From the NCBI RefSeq assembly GCF_008831285.2, contig NC_045151.1, positions 801,544-865,543 of the forward strand: a stretch of 64,000 nucleotides of DNA, read 5' to 3'. Below are positions 11,741 to 25,708 of the stretch, in pieces. Numbering within the stretch: the first letter of the stretch is position 1; each line of letters opens with the position of its first letter. Under the pieces are notes generated by a model. The model searched no databases, was not told the DNA's origin, and was given only the letters and a program-made list of their open reading frames with translations. Made by a program: the position numbers and the translations under genes. This stretch comes from Nymphaea colorata (lineage: Eukaryota; Streptophyta; Magnoliopsida; Nymphaeales; Nymphaeaceae).

Positions 11741-14065
11741 GTATATTTTCTCAGTCACAAATCTGATGCAATGGATAAATTTAAAGAGTTTAAAGTGTTT
11801 GCAGAAAAAGAAAGTGGAAATGTAATAAATATACTACGTACGGCTAGAGGAGGAGAATTTTTGTCTGATGAATTTGGTTTATTTTGTAAAAATCATGGCA
11901 TTTGTAGACAGTTTACAGTAAGGAAGACCCCACAACAAAATGGTGTAGCCGAAAGGAAAAATCGGACAGTGGTGGAAATAGCACGCAGCATGTTAAATGA
12001 AAAACAATTACCAAGTGAATTTTGGGCTGAAGCAATCCATACGGCAGTATATCTTCTCAACATTTCTCCAACAAAGGCAGTCAGAAATAAAACTCCATTC
12101 GAAGCATGGTGGAATCGCAAACCAAATGTAAGTATGTTAAAAGTCTTTGGATGTGTTGCATATGCATTAATTGATCCTAGTGAAAGAAGCAAGTTGGATA
12201 AGAAGAGTGAAAAATGCATTTTCATTGGTTATAGTAGTGAAACTAAGGGTTATCGTCTTTATAATCCTATCACTAAGAAGATGATTATAAGAAGAGACAT
12301 TATATTTGATGAAAAAGCTTGCTGGGATTGGGTTAAAAATGAAACCATGAAACTCCAAGTTGACGGGGAAGAAGTGAATCCAAGTCATATTGACGAAGAA
12401 CTAAAGGAGAAAGATGAAGCCTTGAAGGAGACGATCAATGAAGGTATTGAATCCATTTCTGAAGAAACTCCTCCAAGAAAGGTACGATCCTTAAATGACA
12501 TTTATAAGTGTGCATTCGCTTTTGCTGTTATAGAACCTTCAACTTTTGATGAAGCATGTGTAGACAAAAATTGGATGAATGCTATGGAAGAGGAAATACA
12601 AACCATAGAAAAGAATGACACATGGGAGCTCTCTAAGTTGCCGTCGGGGAAGGAACCAATTGGAGTAAAATGGGTCTATAAGGTGAAGTATGATGCTAAA
12701 GGTAACGTGAAAAAATATAAAGCAAGGCTGGTTGCTAGAGGTTTTGTGCACGTATATGGAATTGATTTTACTGAGACGTTTTCACCTGTTGCAAGATTTG
12801 AGACAGTAAGAATGGTTCTTTTTATTGCTGCTCAATTTAAATGGAAAGTTTTTCAGTTTGATGTCAAGTCTGCGTTCCTAAATGGCTATTTGAATGAAGA
12901 AGTGTATGTTGATCAACCACCTGGATTTAAAATTAAAGGAAAAGAAGACAAGGTTTATAAACTTAAAAAGGCATTATACGGACTTAAACAAGCTCCTCGT
13001 GCTTGGTATAGTCGTCTTGATAAATTTCTTCATCAAAATGGCTTTCAAAGAAGTGATAGTGAGCCAACTCTTTATGTCAAAGTGAGTGAAAATCATTTAC
13101 TTATTGTAAGTGTTTATGTGGATGACATTATCTATACTGACACTTCTTCTAGCCTTATTGCAGAATTTAAAAATTGTATGATGAGGGAGTTTGAAATGTC
13201 TGATTTGGGATTGTTGCATTACTTTCTTGGTCTTCAAGTAGTACAAAGTGATGAAGGAATCTTTATATCGCAAGGAAAATATGCATTAGATACTCTGAAA
13301 AAGTTTAAAATGATGAATTGTAATGGTTGTGCAACTCCCATGAACACCAACGAAAAGCTGAATGCAGATGATGGAATGGCAAAAGTAAATGAAAAATATT
13401 TCAGAAGCATGGTCGGTGCATTGATGTACTTGACACATACCAGACCTGACATTGTGTTTTCAGTGAGTTTGATATCAAGGTTCATGCAAGATCCTTCAGT
13501 GCAACATCTTGGTGCAGCAAAAAGAATTCTTCGTTACATTCAATCTACACTCAACTATGGAATTTTTTATAAACCTGTGACTAACTTTGGTTTACTTGGA
13601 TATACTGATAGTGATTGGGTAGGTTCTGTTGATGATCGAAAAAGTACAAGTGGTTTTGTATTTGGATTTGGTTCAAGTGCTGTGTCGTGGTGCTCAAAGA
13701 AACAAAGTTCAACAGCCTTATCATCTTCGGAAGCTGAGTATATTGTTGCTACTGCTGCTGCATGTCAAGCGATATGGATGAGACGTATTTTAGAAGATCT
13801 TCAATTGAAGCAAGAGAATCCAACTCAGTTATACTGTGATAACAATTCTACTATTTCCATGGCAAAAAATCCATCATTTCACGGAAGGACTAAACATATA
13901 GAGTTACGTTATCACTTTATTAGAGACGTGATTGAGAAAGAAGAAATTGAGTTGAAGCAATGTTTCACAAATGAGCAAGTTGCGGATGGTTTTACAAAAG
14001 CACTACCACCATCAAAGTTTTTCAATTTTCGAGAAGCGATTGGAGTACAAGATTTTTCACATTAA
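11735..14065 (+). CDS. copia pol frame (partial integrase, reverse transcriptase, RNase H), LTR-initiated
   Basis: A 776-codon uninterrupted frame. It starts in LTR sequence (ATGTGG) and runs straight into integrase. The integrase core is partial: only its C-terminal half remains, the conserved second Asp of the DDE triad is Ala (codon 37, 11843-11845, in RTARGGEF), and the catalytic Glu lies in NGVAERKN. The reverse transcriptase carries GVKWVYKVKYDAKG, ETFSPVARFETVR, LYGLKQAPRAWY and YVDD (13115-13126). RNase H carries DSDWVG, SSSEAEY and CDNNSTISMAKNP. The stop lies just before the polypurine tract. The polymerase part looks young and intact, but with no gag, protease or working integrase the element cannot transpose on its own. 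Whether the frame is translated is unknown. Confidence 0.88.
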   Translation: MWVYFLSHKSDAMDKFKEFKVFAEKESGNVINILRTARGGEFLSDEFGLFCKNHGICRQFTVRKTPQQNGVAERKNRTVVEIARSMLNEKQLPSEFWAEAIHTAVYLLNISPTKAVRNKTPFEAWWNRKPNVSMLKVFGCVAYALIDPSERSKLDKKSEKCIFIGYSSETKGYRLYNPITKKMIIRRDIIFDEKACWDWVKNETMKLQVDGEEVNPSHIDEELKEKDEALKETINEGIESISEETPPRKVRSLNDIYKCAFAFAVIEPSTFDEACVDKNWMNAMEEEIQTIEKNDTWELSKLPSGKEPIGVKWVYKVKYDAKGNVKKYKARLVARGFVHVYGIDFTETFSPVARFETVRMVLFIAAQFKWKVFQFDVKSAFLNGYLNEEVYVDQPPGFKIKGKEDKVYKLKKALYGLKQAPRAWYSRLDKFLHQNGFQRSDSEPTLYVKVSENHLLIVSVYVDDIIYTDTSSSLIAEFKNCMMREFEMSDLGLLHYFLGLQVVQSDEGIFISQGKYALDTLKKFKMMNCNGCATPMNTNEKLNADDGMAKVNEKYFRSMVGALMYLTHTRPDIVFSVSLISRFMQDPSVQHLGAAKRILRYIQSTLNYGIFYKPVTNFGLLGYTDSDWVGSVDDRKSTSGFVFGFGSSAVSWCSKKQSSTALSSSEAEYIVATAAACQAIWMRRILEDLQLKQENPTQLYCDNNSTISMAKNPSFHGRTKHIELRYHFIRDVIEKEEIELKQCFTNEQVADGFTKALPPSKFFNFREAIGVQDFSH

Positions 14066-14075
14066 GGGGGAGAAA

Positions 14076-14430
14076 TGTTAGTTAATGTGAACGTGTGAGC
14101 AATATGTGGAAGTGGAGAGAAATGTTAGTTAATGTGAACGTGTGAGCAATATGTGGAAGTGGAGATCGTGTAAACATGTGGTGGTTTTTTTTTAGTTTCT
14201 TTTCTTTAGCCATAAAAATAGGAATTAGTGGTTATGTGTCCACAAAATGAGGCTGTTTTTTGGCAAGTGGCATTAGTGGGTAGTTTTTTCTTTTGTTCTA
14301 TAAATACTAGTTCCATGCGTGTAATCCAAGAGTGAGAAAAAGAATGAAAGTGTTGAGGTCTTTTCAAGTTTTATTTTAACGTGCCCTTTTGTAGTGTTGT
14401 TTGGTGTGGGAGTTAGAAAGACTTCCTTCA
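14076..14430 (+). repeat. 3' LTR of the copia element
   Basis: Starts TGTTAGTTAATG, ends CCTTCA and is followed by the AAGAC target duplication. The first about 100 bp contain two copies of a 47 bp unit, also seen in the 5' remnant, so the duplication predates or was copied during transposition. Confidence 0.92.
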
Positions 14431-14435
14431 AAGAC

Positions 14436-15588
14436 TATTCAGGTTCCTCCTAAAATAGCCCTGGATCCTACAGGGAGAAGGAGAGGAGGGGGTTGGCTTT
14501 CAAGATTCAGAATCAATCTGCAACTGCAAATGCTTATGCTTGAAAACCCCCTGGAAGTGAGGCGCCTGAAGTTGCCTTTCTAAAGGAAATGTATATGAGT
14601 TAAGCGAATAAGGGTGGGAGTTAAATCTGAGATCCAGTTGTTCTCCAACTTCAAACGCACAAAAACCACTTAGAAGATGAGGCTGCCTGCTCCAATATCG
14701 AGACTCTCTCTCTCTCCCCATTCTGGTGCTTTGTGTAAGGGGGGAGGAACTGGCCTGATCAGAAGGAGGTCCACACTCATATTGTTCAGGCAACCAACAT
14801 GATCATTTGGACCTGCGTCTTTCAACCATCCATAGAAAGAGAAAAGAGGATTCTTACTGTAAATATCATCAATCTGCTCAAGGACCACATAGAACTCCTC
14901 GTGTTGAAAAATTGGTTAATCTAGAGACAGCACGAACGAGCAGGTGCAGACAGCTTTTCTTCTAAACGATGAGAGAAGCCACTTTTCTGTTCTTTTTTTT
15001 TTTTTAATCTTTCCCTTCTCACTACACTTGCCGACCCAATAGGCGCCTGTTCCACGTGCCATTGTACGATTGTCTGTAACTGTAAAACCCGAGGCATATC
15101 CCGCAGTCTCTCCCACCGACCAAAAAGGACCCTTCCAGGCGCTGAGAGACAGCTAGAAAAGACACAAATCCCAGCTACATTGAATCGTTGACCTCTTTCA
15201 TTATGGAGAACAATTTGTTCAGGTTTTTAATTGGAGCCCTTCTGTGGTAATCCCTTCATTAATTCACTAGTTAAAATCGAGTGAAGATCTTTATACTGAA
15301 AAATATAGTTTCCATCTTCCCCTCGAAATGGGCGGCCAGCTGCAGAAGGCACCATGTATTCAGGAACTGGACCATCCTATGTCTGTCTTCTTGTCACTTG
15401 CCAAGAGGAGCTTGGACCATCTTGTATGAATTGGACTGTTTTGATGAGGATTGAGGAACACAGAAATTTACAATATGTGGTCTTGTTTTTCACTCTAATC
15501 ATGCAAGTAAAAGGGGAGATAGATTTCACAAATAGAGACGCCCTTGATCTGTTGTTGTATTTTAGTGTGTTGCATACACTTGCAACAT

Positions 15589-15642
<54 letters not shown>

Positions 15643-15709
15643 CATTCACCTTTGATCGACCATATAATTTGTGGTCTTTTCGTTGTCACACACTATTGAC
15701 CTTGCAGAC
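14436..15709. other. 5' flank of RAV pseudogene
   Basis: From about 14640 the sequence parallels the flank of RAV copy 1 (for example CCAACTTCAAA, CCACTTA, AAGAT then GGCTGCCT and CTCCAATATCGAGA). The copia element sits immediately to the left. No coding signature is present; the short frames are shadows of this duplicated flank. Confidence 0.7.
15589..15640. repeat. (TG)n-(AG)n microsatellite in the RAV 5' leader region
   Basis: TG run 15589-15608 followed by an AG run to 15640, about 70 bp before the pseudogene's former start codon. The same position in copy 1 has only a short GA-rich stretch (about 1560-1580). Confidence 0.95.
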
Positions 15710-15817
15710 ATGGAGAGAATCCAGGAATGCTGGCGACGCAGAGGGGTCCAAGAGATTCCCTTAAACTCTTCCATGACAATAGCAGTGACACAACCACAAG
15801 AAACAATGTCATATTGG

Positions 15818-16329
15818 TGACCGAAGCTGGTTATATGCGCCATCTTAGTGTATAAAATTTTATGTGCTATTTTAATAATGACAAAAAATGCCCATAATTA
15901 ATACAAAAAGAAACTTCTTGTAGGGACAAAACAAGAAACAACAAAAAGAATCAATTCGTACATGCATATCATTGTAACCAATATACCCATTTTAAACAAT
16001 AAAAAAACATTTTCATTTTTCTGTTTCGCTCATAACATTATCTTATTATCTTATAAATATTTTATTATGTCATAAACATTATCTCATACTCATGCTTAAC
16101 GTTATCTCATACATCAGTCTGTTATTTCATTATCTCATAAAAATTTTGCTATCTCATAAACATTATCTCATACTTATTTGTTATTTCATACCTATTTGTT
16201 ATCTCATGCACATGCGTATACAATAATTGAACATGAAAGTAAATGTGCACATTAGTAGTAGGGTCTACATCCACCGTACGCTTGTTACATACATGGAGCG
16301 TCATACATAACTTGATTCCATTCATGACC
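15818..16329. mobile_element. ~500 bp insertion with 5 bp target duplication inside RAV pseudogene
   Basis: Insertion 15823-16324 is flanked by TGACC (15818-15822 and 16325-16329); copy 1 has a single TGACC at the equivalent point (about 1758). The interior is AT-rich with repeated TATCTCATAAA/CATTATCTCATAC motifs. A second copy of the same element lies at about 41998-42420. The ends are not TG...CA and no inverted repeats are obvious; the 5 bp duplication suggests an LTR-type or otherwise integrase-mediated element, but the class is open. Confidence 0.8.
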
Positions 16330-16600
16330 CCTAGTCGAGAAGCTTCCATCTTCCCGATACAAGGGAGTGAAACAGCAAGTAGGGAGATCAAATATACAAG
16401 CAACACCAGTGGGTGTATATGGAGACGTTCCGCACCCAAGGTGGAGGTGGCGGTAGCCTATGACATCGCCACCCTTAAGTACAGAGGTGGTGAGGCTATT
16501 GACAACATTTGGGTCAGGAAACACAAAGAGAGAAAGTAGAAAACATGAGACTGAGAAATTTTAGAGTGGTTTCGTGTAAACCAACATCCATTGTTCATTT

Positions 16601-16881
16601 TTATTCAGTTATTACACTGGATCAGCATTTTTTTAGAGAGGCTTTCACTATGTGTTTCTTATACATGAGGAGAAATTTCCAATGATCATACAATTTTCTT
16701 TTGGTAAGGACCATGGTGACTTTCCCACGTATTGTTTTAGAGATTTGGAAACAATATTAGTTTCATTTTCTTTTTTTTTTCATTTTCCTTATTTCCTTGT
16801 CTTACATTGGAGTGATTACCATTAGAGAATTTTCATGCGACATCTGAGTCTTCCTTCACATTCTTTAGTCTCCCTTTAATA
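16601..16881 (-). repeat. LTR (3' end of antisense copia)
   Basis: Shares with 19851-20130 the blocks CTGGATCA, GGCTTTCACTATGT, TTTTCTTTTGGTAAG, ATATTAGTTTCATTTTCTTT and CACATTCTTTAG. It is diverged, so the insertion is old. Confidence 0.75.
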
Positions 16882-19850
16882 GCCTCTCTCAAGCACATTA
16901 TGGAGATTTCTGCATTGAGTGTGCTCACAAAACTTTAAGTCTTTGGGTTGGACATTGGCTAATATATCTCCCATTTGGTCTTCAAAAGAAATACATTCCA
17001 CTTGTAATTCTTTCTTTGCAATTTTGTCTCCAACAAAGTGCACGTCGATCTCAATGTGCTTACTTCAATTAGGAAATATGGGAAGTGATGCCAAGTAACA
17101 TGCATCTACATTATCACACCATAATGTAGGAATTTGAATATTATTTTCATCAAGTTCCCATAAGAGTGTTGTTATCTATGATAATATTTCGTTGCCACAT
17201 TAACTACAGCTCTATATTTTGATTTAGTATTTAATATGGATACTATATTTTGTTTCTTTGAACTCCATGATATTATATTTGATCCATAATAAACTACGTA
17301 TCCTCTTGTAGATTAATTTCTAGTCATCTATACATCCAACCCCATAGACATTAACCGATGCATGAGTATTTGCTTCTAAATTTAATCCATAATCAATTGT
17401 TCCTTTTAAATGCCGAAGAACCATTTTCATTGTTGTCCAGTGTTCCATTGTTGGATCTTGCACGTACTGACATATTACTACAATGGCTATACCTGGACAC
17501 ATTCAAATAGCATATCAGAGTGCCCCAACAACACTTCTATGAAGTGTAGCATCATTGAATGGAGTTCCTTCTTTGGTTAACATGAGAGAAGTACCCATAG
17601 GCATAGAAGCAGGTTTGGCATTGACCATATATGTTTGCATGAGAAGCTCCAAAATGTATATATTTTTTGAGACAGTTTAATTCGCTTTTGTGACCTATGG
17701 ACTTCAACACCTAAAAAGAAATTTAATTCTTGAAGATTTTTCATAGCAAATTCCTTAGCAAAACTTTGAAACAGATTAGGGATATGCTTATGAAAATTAC
17801 CTGTTACAATAATATCATCTACATAGACTAAAACAAAAATGATAATATTTTCTCTTTTAAAAATAAATAGTGAAGTGTCAAATTTGGATCCTTAAAACTT
17901 GAATTTTTGAGAAATGAACTCAATCTAGAGTACCAAAGCCTAGGCACTTTTTTTAAAGAGTAGAATACTGTATGGAGTTTTAAAAAATAATGGGGTTGTT
18001 GAGAGTCTTGAAAGTTTAGTGGTTGTTCTATATAAACATCTTCATTTAAGAATATGTGAAGAAGAACAAAGACATTTTGAACATTTATATGCTGAATTTA
18101 TCCATCTATCTTTTAAGACTATAGATAATACTAATCTTATGCAGTGGATTTGACTTAAGGATTGAAGGTTTCAAAATAGTCTAGTCCTTCAGTTTGACTT
18201 AACTCATTGGCTACTAAATGGGCCTCATATCTCTCTAAGGTTCTATAGTCTTTTTTCTTTGATTTTGTATATCCACTTGCACCCCAAAACATGTGAAGCT
18301 TGACTATGGGGTACTATGGACAAGGTTTGACTATCTTGAAGGGCTAAAATTTCATCTTTCATTGCAGCTTACCAATTTGGGTCAACATTAACCTCCCTAA
18401 ATGTAATGGTATCATAATTCTCTCCTTATATCATAAATAAAGCAGTGGTAGGGCAAAATTTTCCAACATTAAACAATCTAGGTTTGAATGTTCCATCTTG
18501 AGATGTAGTGATCAAAGTGTGTGTTAGAGTTGGGGCTGGTAAGAGAGATGACACACTAGGTGTTTGAGTTGAGTTCAATGAGTGTGGAGGCACACTAGGC
18601 AACACTGTAGGGTCTAGTGATTGTCTATCCATATTAGGCCAGTTTTCTACGTCAATAGTTGCTGAGTTGTCTACTACAGAAACATCAAGATTCGGCAGAT
18701 TAGGAGCTGAAATAATAAACTGTTCTATTCTAAGTGGAGTCAAAACATTTTCAGTATTTCTATAGTCAAATTTATCAAAAGAAATCTGTTTTAGTAAAAA
18801 ACAACATTCCCAGAAATATAGATACAATTTGTCTTTAAATCAAGACAGATGTAGCTATGATGGCCAAAAGAGCATACCCAAGAAAAACACATTGCTCATA
18901 TTTAAAATCGACTTTATGTTTTCGATAATCTATCAAACATGAGAAGCATGTGCACCAAAAACTTTAAAAAAATTCATAGTTTGGGGATTTTTTGAACAAG
19001 GTTTCAAGAGGAGATTTATGTTACAAGGCTTGATCAACATACAATTGATAAGATGTATACTGTGCTAAAGGCATATGTCAAGTAATTCTAAGGTGTATGA
19101 GTGTGAGCCATGAGATAGATGTCAGTTGCCTAGACAAGAAATTCGATGTCCAATGTTGTTCTCAACAAAATATTTTGGCTGGCTTGAAATTCTCTTCCCT
19201 AGTCAATGAATGTACTTGATCTTAGAGTTTAAGAAACATTTTCAGCATGTTGTTTAAACATCTTGAAAGCAATAATCACATCAGATTTATACTTCGAAAA
19301 TAAAGCCACGTATATCTAAAATAAGCATCTACGAACACCACATAAAATATAAATTCATCTGTACTTATTATCAGGGAAGGACCCCACACATAAAAATAGA
19401 TTATATCTAGAGGTTTTTCAGCATGCATTAAAGATTTAGAAAAAGAAAGTAAATGACTCTTGCTATGTTAGCAAGCTTCAAAGACAAAAGTAAATAAATT
19501 TGCAAAAGGTAGTCCATGTTTGTTTAGAACTTGGCAAACAAAACTGGTCGACGGATGTCCACAACATTTGACATCAATAGTCATTGAAACCATTCTAATG
19601 TCTGCACTTGAGACTCAACTACATTATCATGGATTCAAAATGAGCAACATAGCTTCCCCATAAATTTTTTCAAATAAAATATGATGAAGATAAGCCCATG
19701 ACTTGAGCAAGAACGTGTTCAGTTAAAAAAGTAATGAGCCAACTTAATAGTAATTGATTATGTTTTTGCCATACAATATATTTAGGATTAATCTCATGTT
19801 TTTCATCAATATATTTAGGATTAGTCTCATGTGTCTCATGTGTTTAATCC

Positions 19851-20130
19851 CTATCCAATTGTTATGCTGGATCAATATTTTTGAGAGGGGCTTTCACTAT
19901 GTATTCCTTATACAAGGGGAGAATTAACAACAATCTTACAATTTTTTTCTTTTGGTAAGTACCATGACAGGCTTCTTAAATATTGTTTTACAGTTTTGGA
20001 ATAAATATTAGTTTCATTTTCTTTGTTTTTATCTTCATCATTTCCTAGTCTTGTATTGGAGGGATTACCATTGGAGAACTCTCGTGCCATATTGGAGTCT
20101 TCCTGCACATTCTTTAGACTTCCTTTAATA
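19851..20130 (-). repeat. LTR (5' end of antisense copia)
   Basis: Partner of 16601-16881. A plus-strand open frame that begins here (20023) and continues into the RAV fragment is a chance fusion of LTR and pseudogene sequence. Confidence 0.75.
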
Positions 20131-20392
20131 GTGCAAAGACCAATACCAAACCGTCTTCCTAGGGCTCACTCCAAGGAAGAGATCATAGACGCACTCAAGA
20201 AGAACACCTGCCACAAAGAGCTGGCCATGGCCAAGAGCAACACTAATGGCTGTTCTTGTCTCCCATCAACATGGGTGGGGCAAGAGTTTTTCCTTGGATT
20301 CACATAGAAGGAGGAGCTGTTTGATAAGGTGCTGACACCCAACAAATGTGGGGAAACTCAATAGGCTCGTGATTCCCAAGCCCCATGCTAAC

Positions 20393-20586
20393 AGGGGCGG
20401 AGCGAATATTTTTTTCAAGGGTAGGCCAAACAGTCCAACAAACTTATTTGGGTAGGGCTAAGATATACCTGAACTTAAAAAATACATTATCCAAATAAAA
20501 ATTTTCAATTTTTGTAATGTATTTTTTTTTTCCAGTTAGTTGGGGTGGGGCCACGGCCTAGGTGGCCCCCCCTCCCTTTGCTCTTG
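20393..20586. mobile_element. short MITE (AGGGGCGGAGC type) inside RAV pseudogene
   Basis: About 194 bp between the LVIPK and AEACF codons of the former B3 domain. It begins AGGGGCGGAGCG like the element at 8037 and has a GC-rich right end (GGGGCCACGGCC, then GGTGGCCCCC). The right inverted repeat is degraded and the target duplication is unclear. Confidence 0.6.
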
Positions 20587-20810
20587 CAAGCCGAGGCATG
20601 CTTCTCTCAGCTGCTCAACGGCTGCAGTCATAGCCTATTGCTAGGCTTGAAAAACAAGGTGGGTGAGTTTGGAGGATCAAGTACTCATTCTGGAATAGCA
20701 GCCAAAGCTATGTCCTGACTAGCTAAAGGCTGCAGAGGGTTTGTGAAGGAGAAGGGCCTCCAGGCAGGGCCATGAGAAACTTTATCATATAACTTTGAAG
20801 CATGCCGAGA

Positions 20811-21404
20811 CCAACACCAACAAGATTAGTTGCCGGAGGAGAAGATGGATTGCTCTGCATATGACCAGCATTTTTGTCAGGTCAATCAATCGGCCTGACA
20901 TCCATAACTCTCCCCAATCTTCTGGCATGATGCGCAAGTGTCACATGGTCATCATATTTAGGAAAGGATAACTTGTTTTTAAGTGGACTTTAGTATATTA
21001 TATTCTTCTCTAATCAAGTGAATGTTAATGACCATTACTTATCATAGCATGTTGATCAACCAAATGCATTGAAAATTTTGCATTCAATAATGATTTTCAA
21101 TATCAGTATTGGCACTTGAATCAAGAAAGGATCAATCCTGACATGTATAATCAATTGATCACATAAATTTCCAAACCTGAGTAGTAGATCTATGGACTTA
21201 TTCACCATGGGAACATTTGATAGCCTTGGATTTGAGATTCTCAAGATCTGAAAACCGTGGATTTAAAGATCAGCTCCTCCCCCAATGATCTTAAATCCGA
21301 CCTTTTTTGTCAATGCAAATAAATAAAATAAGGATTCTATATGTAGATCTTAAGTCTGACATAAGGTCCATAGTTTGATGAACTATAAATTTTATCATGG
21401 AACT

Positions 21405-21435
<31 letters not shown>

Positions 21436-21739
21436 TATATATAAGTTAATGGTGTTTAATTTTTTAAATTAATTTTATGTGCATGCCTTCTTGTTTTCTT
21501 GCCTTTAAGGGTGAGCATCATGCTGGCTGGGTACCCAATGGGTAGTCAGGCTTGGGCTGGTTATTTGACCTCCGGATCGGCCCAATAAAGCTAGTGTGAG
21601 TCGGGTATTGGTGCCCAAATAGGCCCGATATATACATTTAAACCTCACCTCTCTTTGTTCTTTATTTTGTTCTCTCTCTTTCCAACTATTTCTACAAGCT
21701 TTTAAGCTTTTGCAGTAGGTACACCTTATATATATAATA
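20811..21739. other. 3' flank of RAV pseudogene
   Basis: No gene. About 21215-21290 (GATAGCCTTGGATTT, then GATTTAAAGATCAG) resembles the 3' flank of RAV copy 3 (about 26832-26900). An AT microsatellite lies near 21407-21440. A GC-rich segment (about 21508-21625, with GGGTACCCAATGGGTAG and CGGCCCAATAAAG) belongs to the same repeat family as 40380-40690 and 54994-55260. Confidence 0.6.
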
Positions 21740-25041
<3,302 letters not shown>

Positions 25042-25236
25042 GTTCCATAATCGGTACTGATATCTCTCTCGCCATTAATTGGCTTCACATAGGGAGGTGA
25101 ACCAACATCAAACAGACGTCCCCTTATCTTCCATAATCGATACTGGTCTCTTTCTCGCTCTGTCTAGATTTCTCTCATCATTAATGCCTTACCATAGGGA
25201 GGTGAACCCACATCAAACAGACGTCCCCTTATGTTC
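25042..25236. repeat. imperfect tandem duplication upstream of RAV copy 3
   Basis: Two units share TTCCATAATCG (25043, 25129) and AGGGAGGTGAAC followed by CATCAAACAGACGTCCCC (25091, 25196). The second unit is about 19 bp longer. It lies roughly 470-670 bp before the start codon and could affect upstream regulatory spacing. Confidence 0.8.
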
Positions 25237-25708
25237 AGTACAAGCAAATTTCTGCTCCGACCTCGCATCTTTCGATTATGATAAAATGAGGAAAACGGGA
25301 AAAGATAGTCAATTAATCGCTGCCATCGTTTGGCATCTTGTTCAGATGTGGTGTCCCAGCTACAGGGACCATTGATATGTATACAGTAAAAATGCATCTT
25401 AAGTCAGCGTCCTGTGTCCGTCTACTGATTTTTGTTGCTTGCTGCGACCCATCTTACATATGGACAGTTTAGTAAAGGAGCACACAGATATGCTCTTGTT
25501 TTGACTTTAGATATTGTGTCACAGTGCCGCTGTTAAAAAGATCTGCTCAGTAATATTGTTCTCGTGTTTTCACTTTAATGGCGTCATAGTCCAGGATCTT
25601 CCGCCTTTTAAAGAAAGGAAGATGAGAGAGAGGAAGACGAAGACAGAGAGGGCAATACCTCGACTTTCTCCACATGTTCTGGACATTCGCACTGCAGCTC
25701 CGAGCAGC

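Larger units (their letters stand above)
11635..14430 (+). mobile_element. internally deleted Ty1/copia retrotransposon with intact target duplication
   Basis: The element is flanked by a perfect 5 bp direct repeat AAGAC (11630-11634 and 14431-14435). The 3' LTR is complete (14076-14430, TG...CA, about 355 bp) and preceded by the purine-rich tract AAGGGGGAGAAA. Only the first about 106 bp of the 5' LTR remain (11635-11740). The rest of that LTR, the primer site, gag, protease and the N-terminal half of integrase are absent. Because both target repeats are present, insertion was followed by an internal deletion, or a deleted copy was mobilised in trans. The pol sequence is of the Tork/TNT1-like type by its motifs. 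Confidence 0.93.
16521..20130 (-). mobile_element. decayed Ty1/copia retrotransposon, antisense, in RAV pseudogene
   Basis: Two direct repeats of about 280 bp (about 16601-16881 and 19851-20130) act as LTRs. Between them, on the minus strand and in the expected order, are integrase-like sequence (near 19320-19420, with WGPS), a reverse transcriptase YVDD (17814-17828 region) and an RNase H-linked segment (17320-17502: VQDPTMEHW, LRHLKGTIDYGL). Many stops are present and gag/protease appear missing, since the interior is only about 3 kb. The left boundary lies somewhere between 16518 and 16600; the right boundary is sharp because RAV sequence resumes at 20131. Confidence 0.85.
15710..20810 (+). 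pseudogene. RAV/TEMPRANILLO-type AP2-B3 pseudogene (copy 2), broken by three insertions
   Basis: Four separated pieces align in order with RAV copy 1: 15710-15822 (start codon, MERIQECW), 16325-about 16520 (first two thirds of AP2), 20131-about 20390 (end of AP2 to early B3, with [15 protein letters not shown]) and about 20587-20810 (rest of B3). Breaks: a one-base shift after the IP of the N-terminus (near 15760), an in-frame stop where copy 1 has RFMEKE (near 20306), a shift near 20343, and further small indels. The gaps hold a 502 bp insertion with a TGACC target repeat, an antisense copia element and a short AGGGGCGG MITE. No functional AP2-B3 protein can be made from it. Confidence 0.93.

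Noticed and set aside
20023-20307. 94-codon plus-strand frame containing [15 protein letters not shown]
   Set aside because: Fusion of antisense LTR sequence with a RAV pseudogene fragment; not a separate gene.
25164-25397. 77-codon minus-strand frame overlapping a plus-strand frame upstream of RAV copy 3
   Set aside because: Both come from the imperfect tandem duplication in the promoter-side flank and show no family signature.
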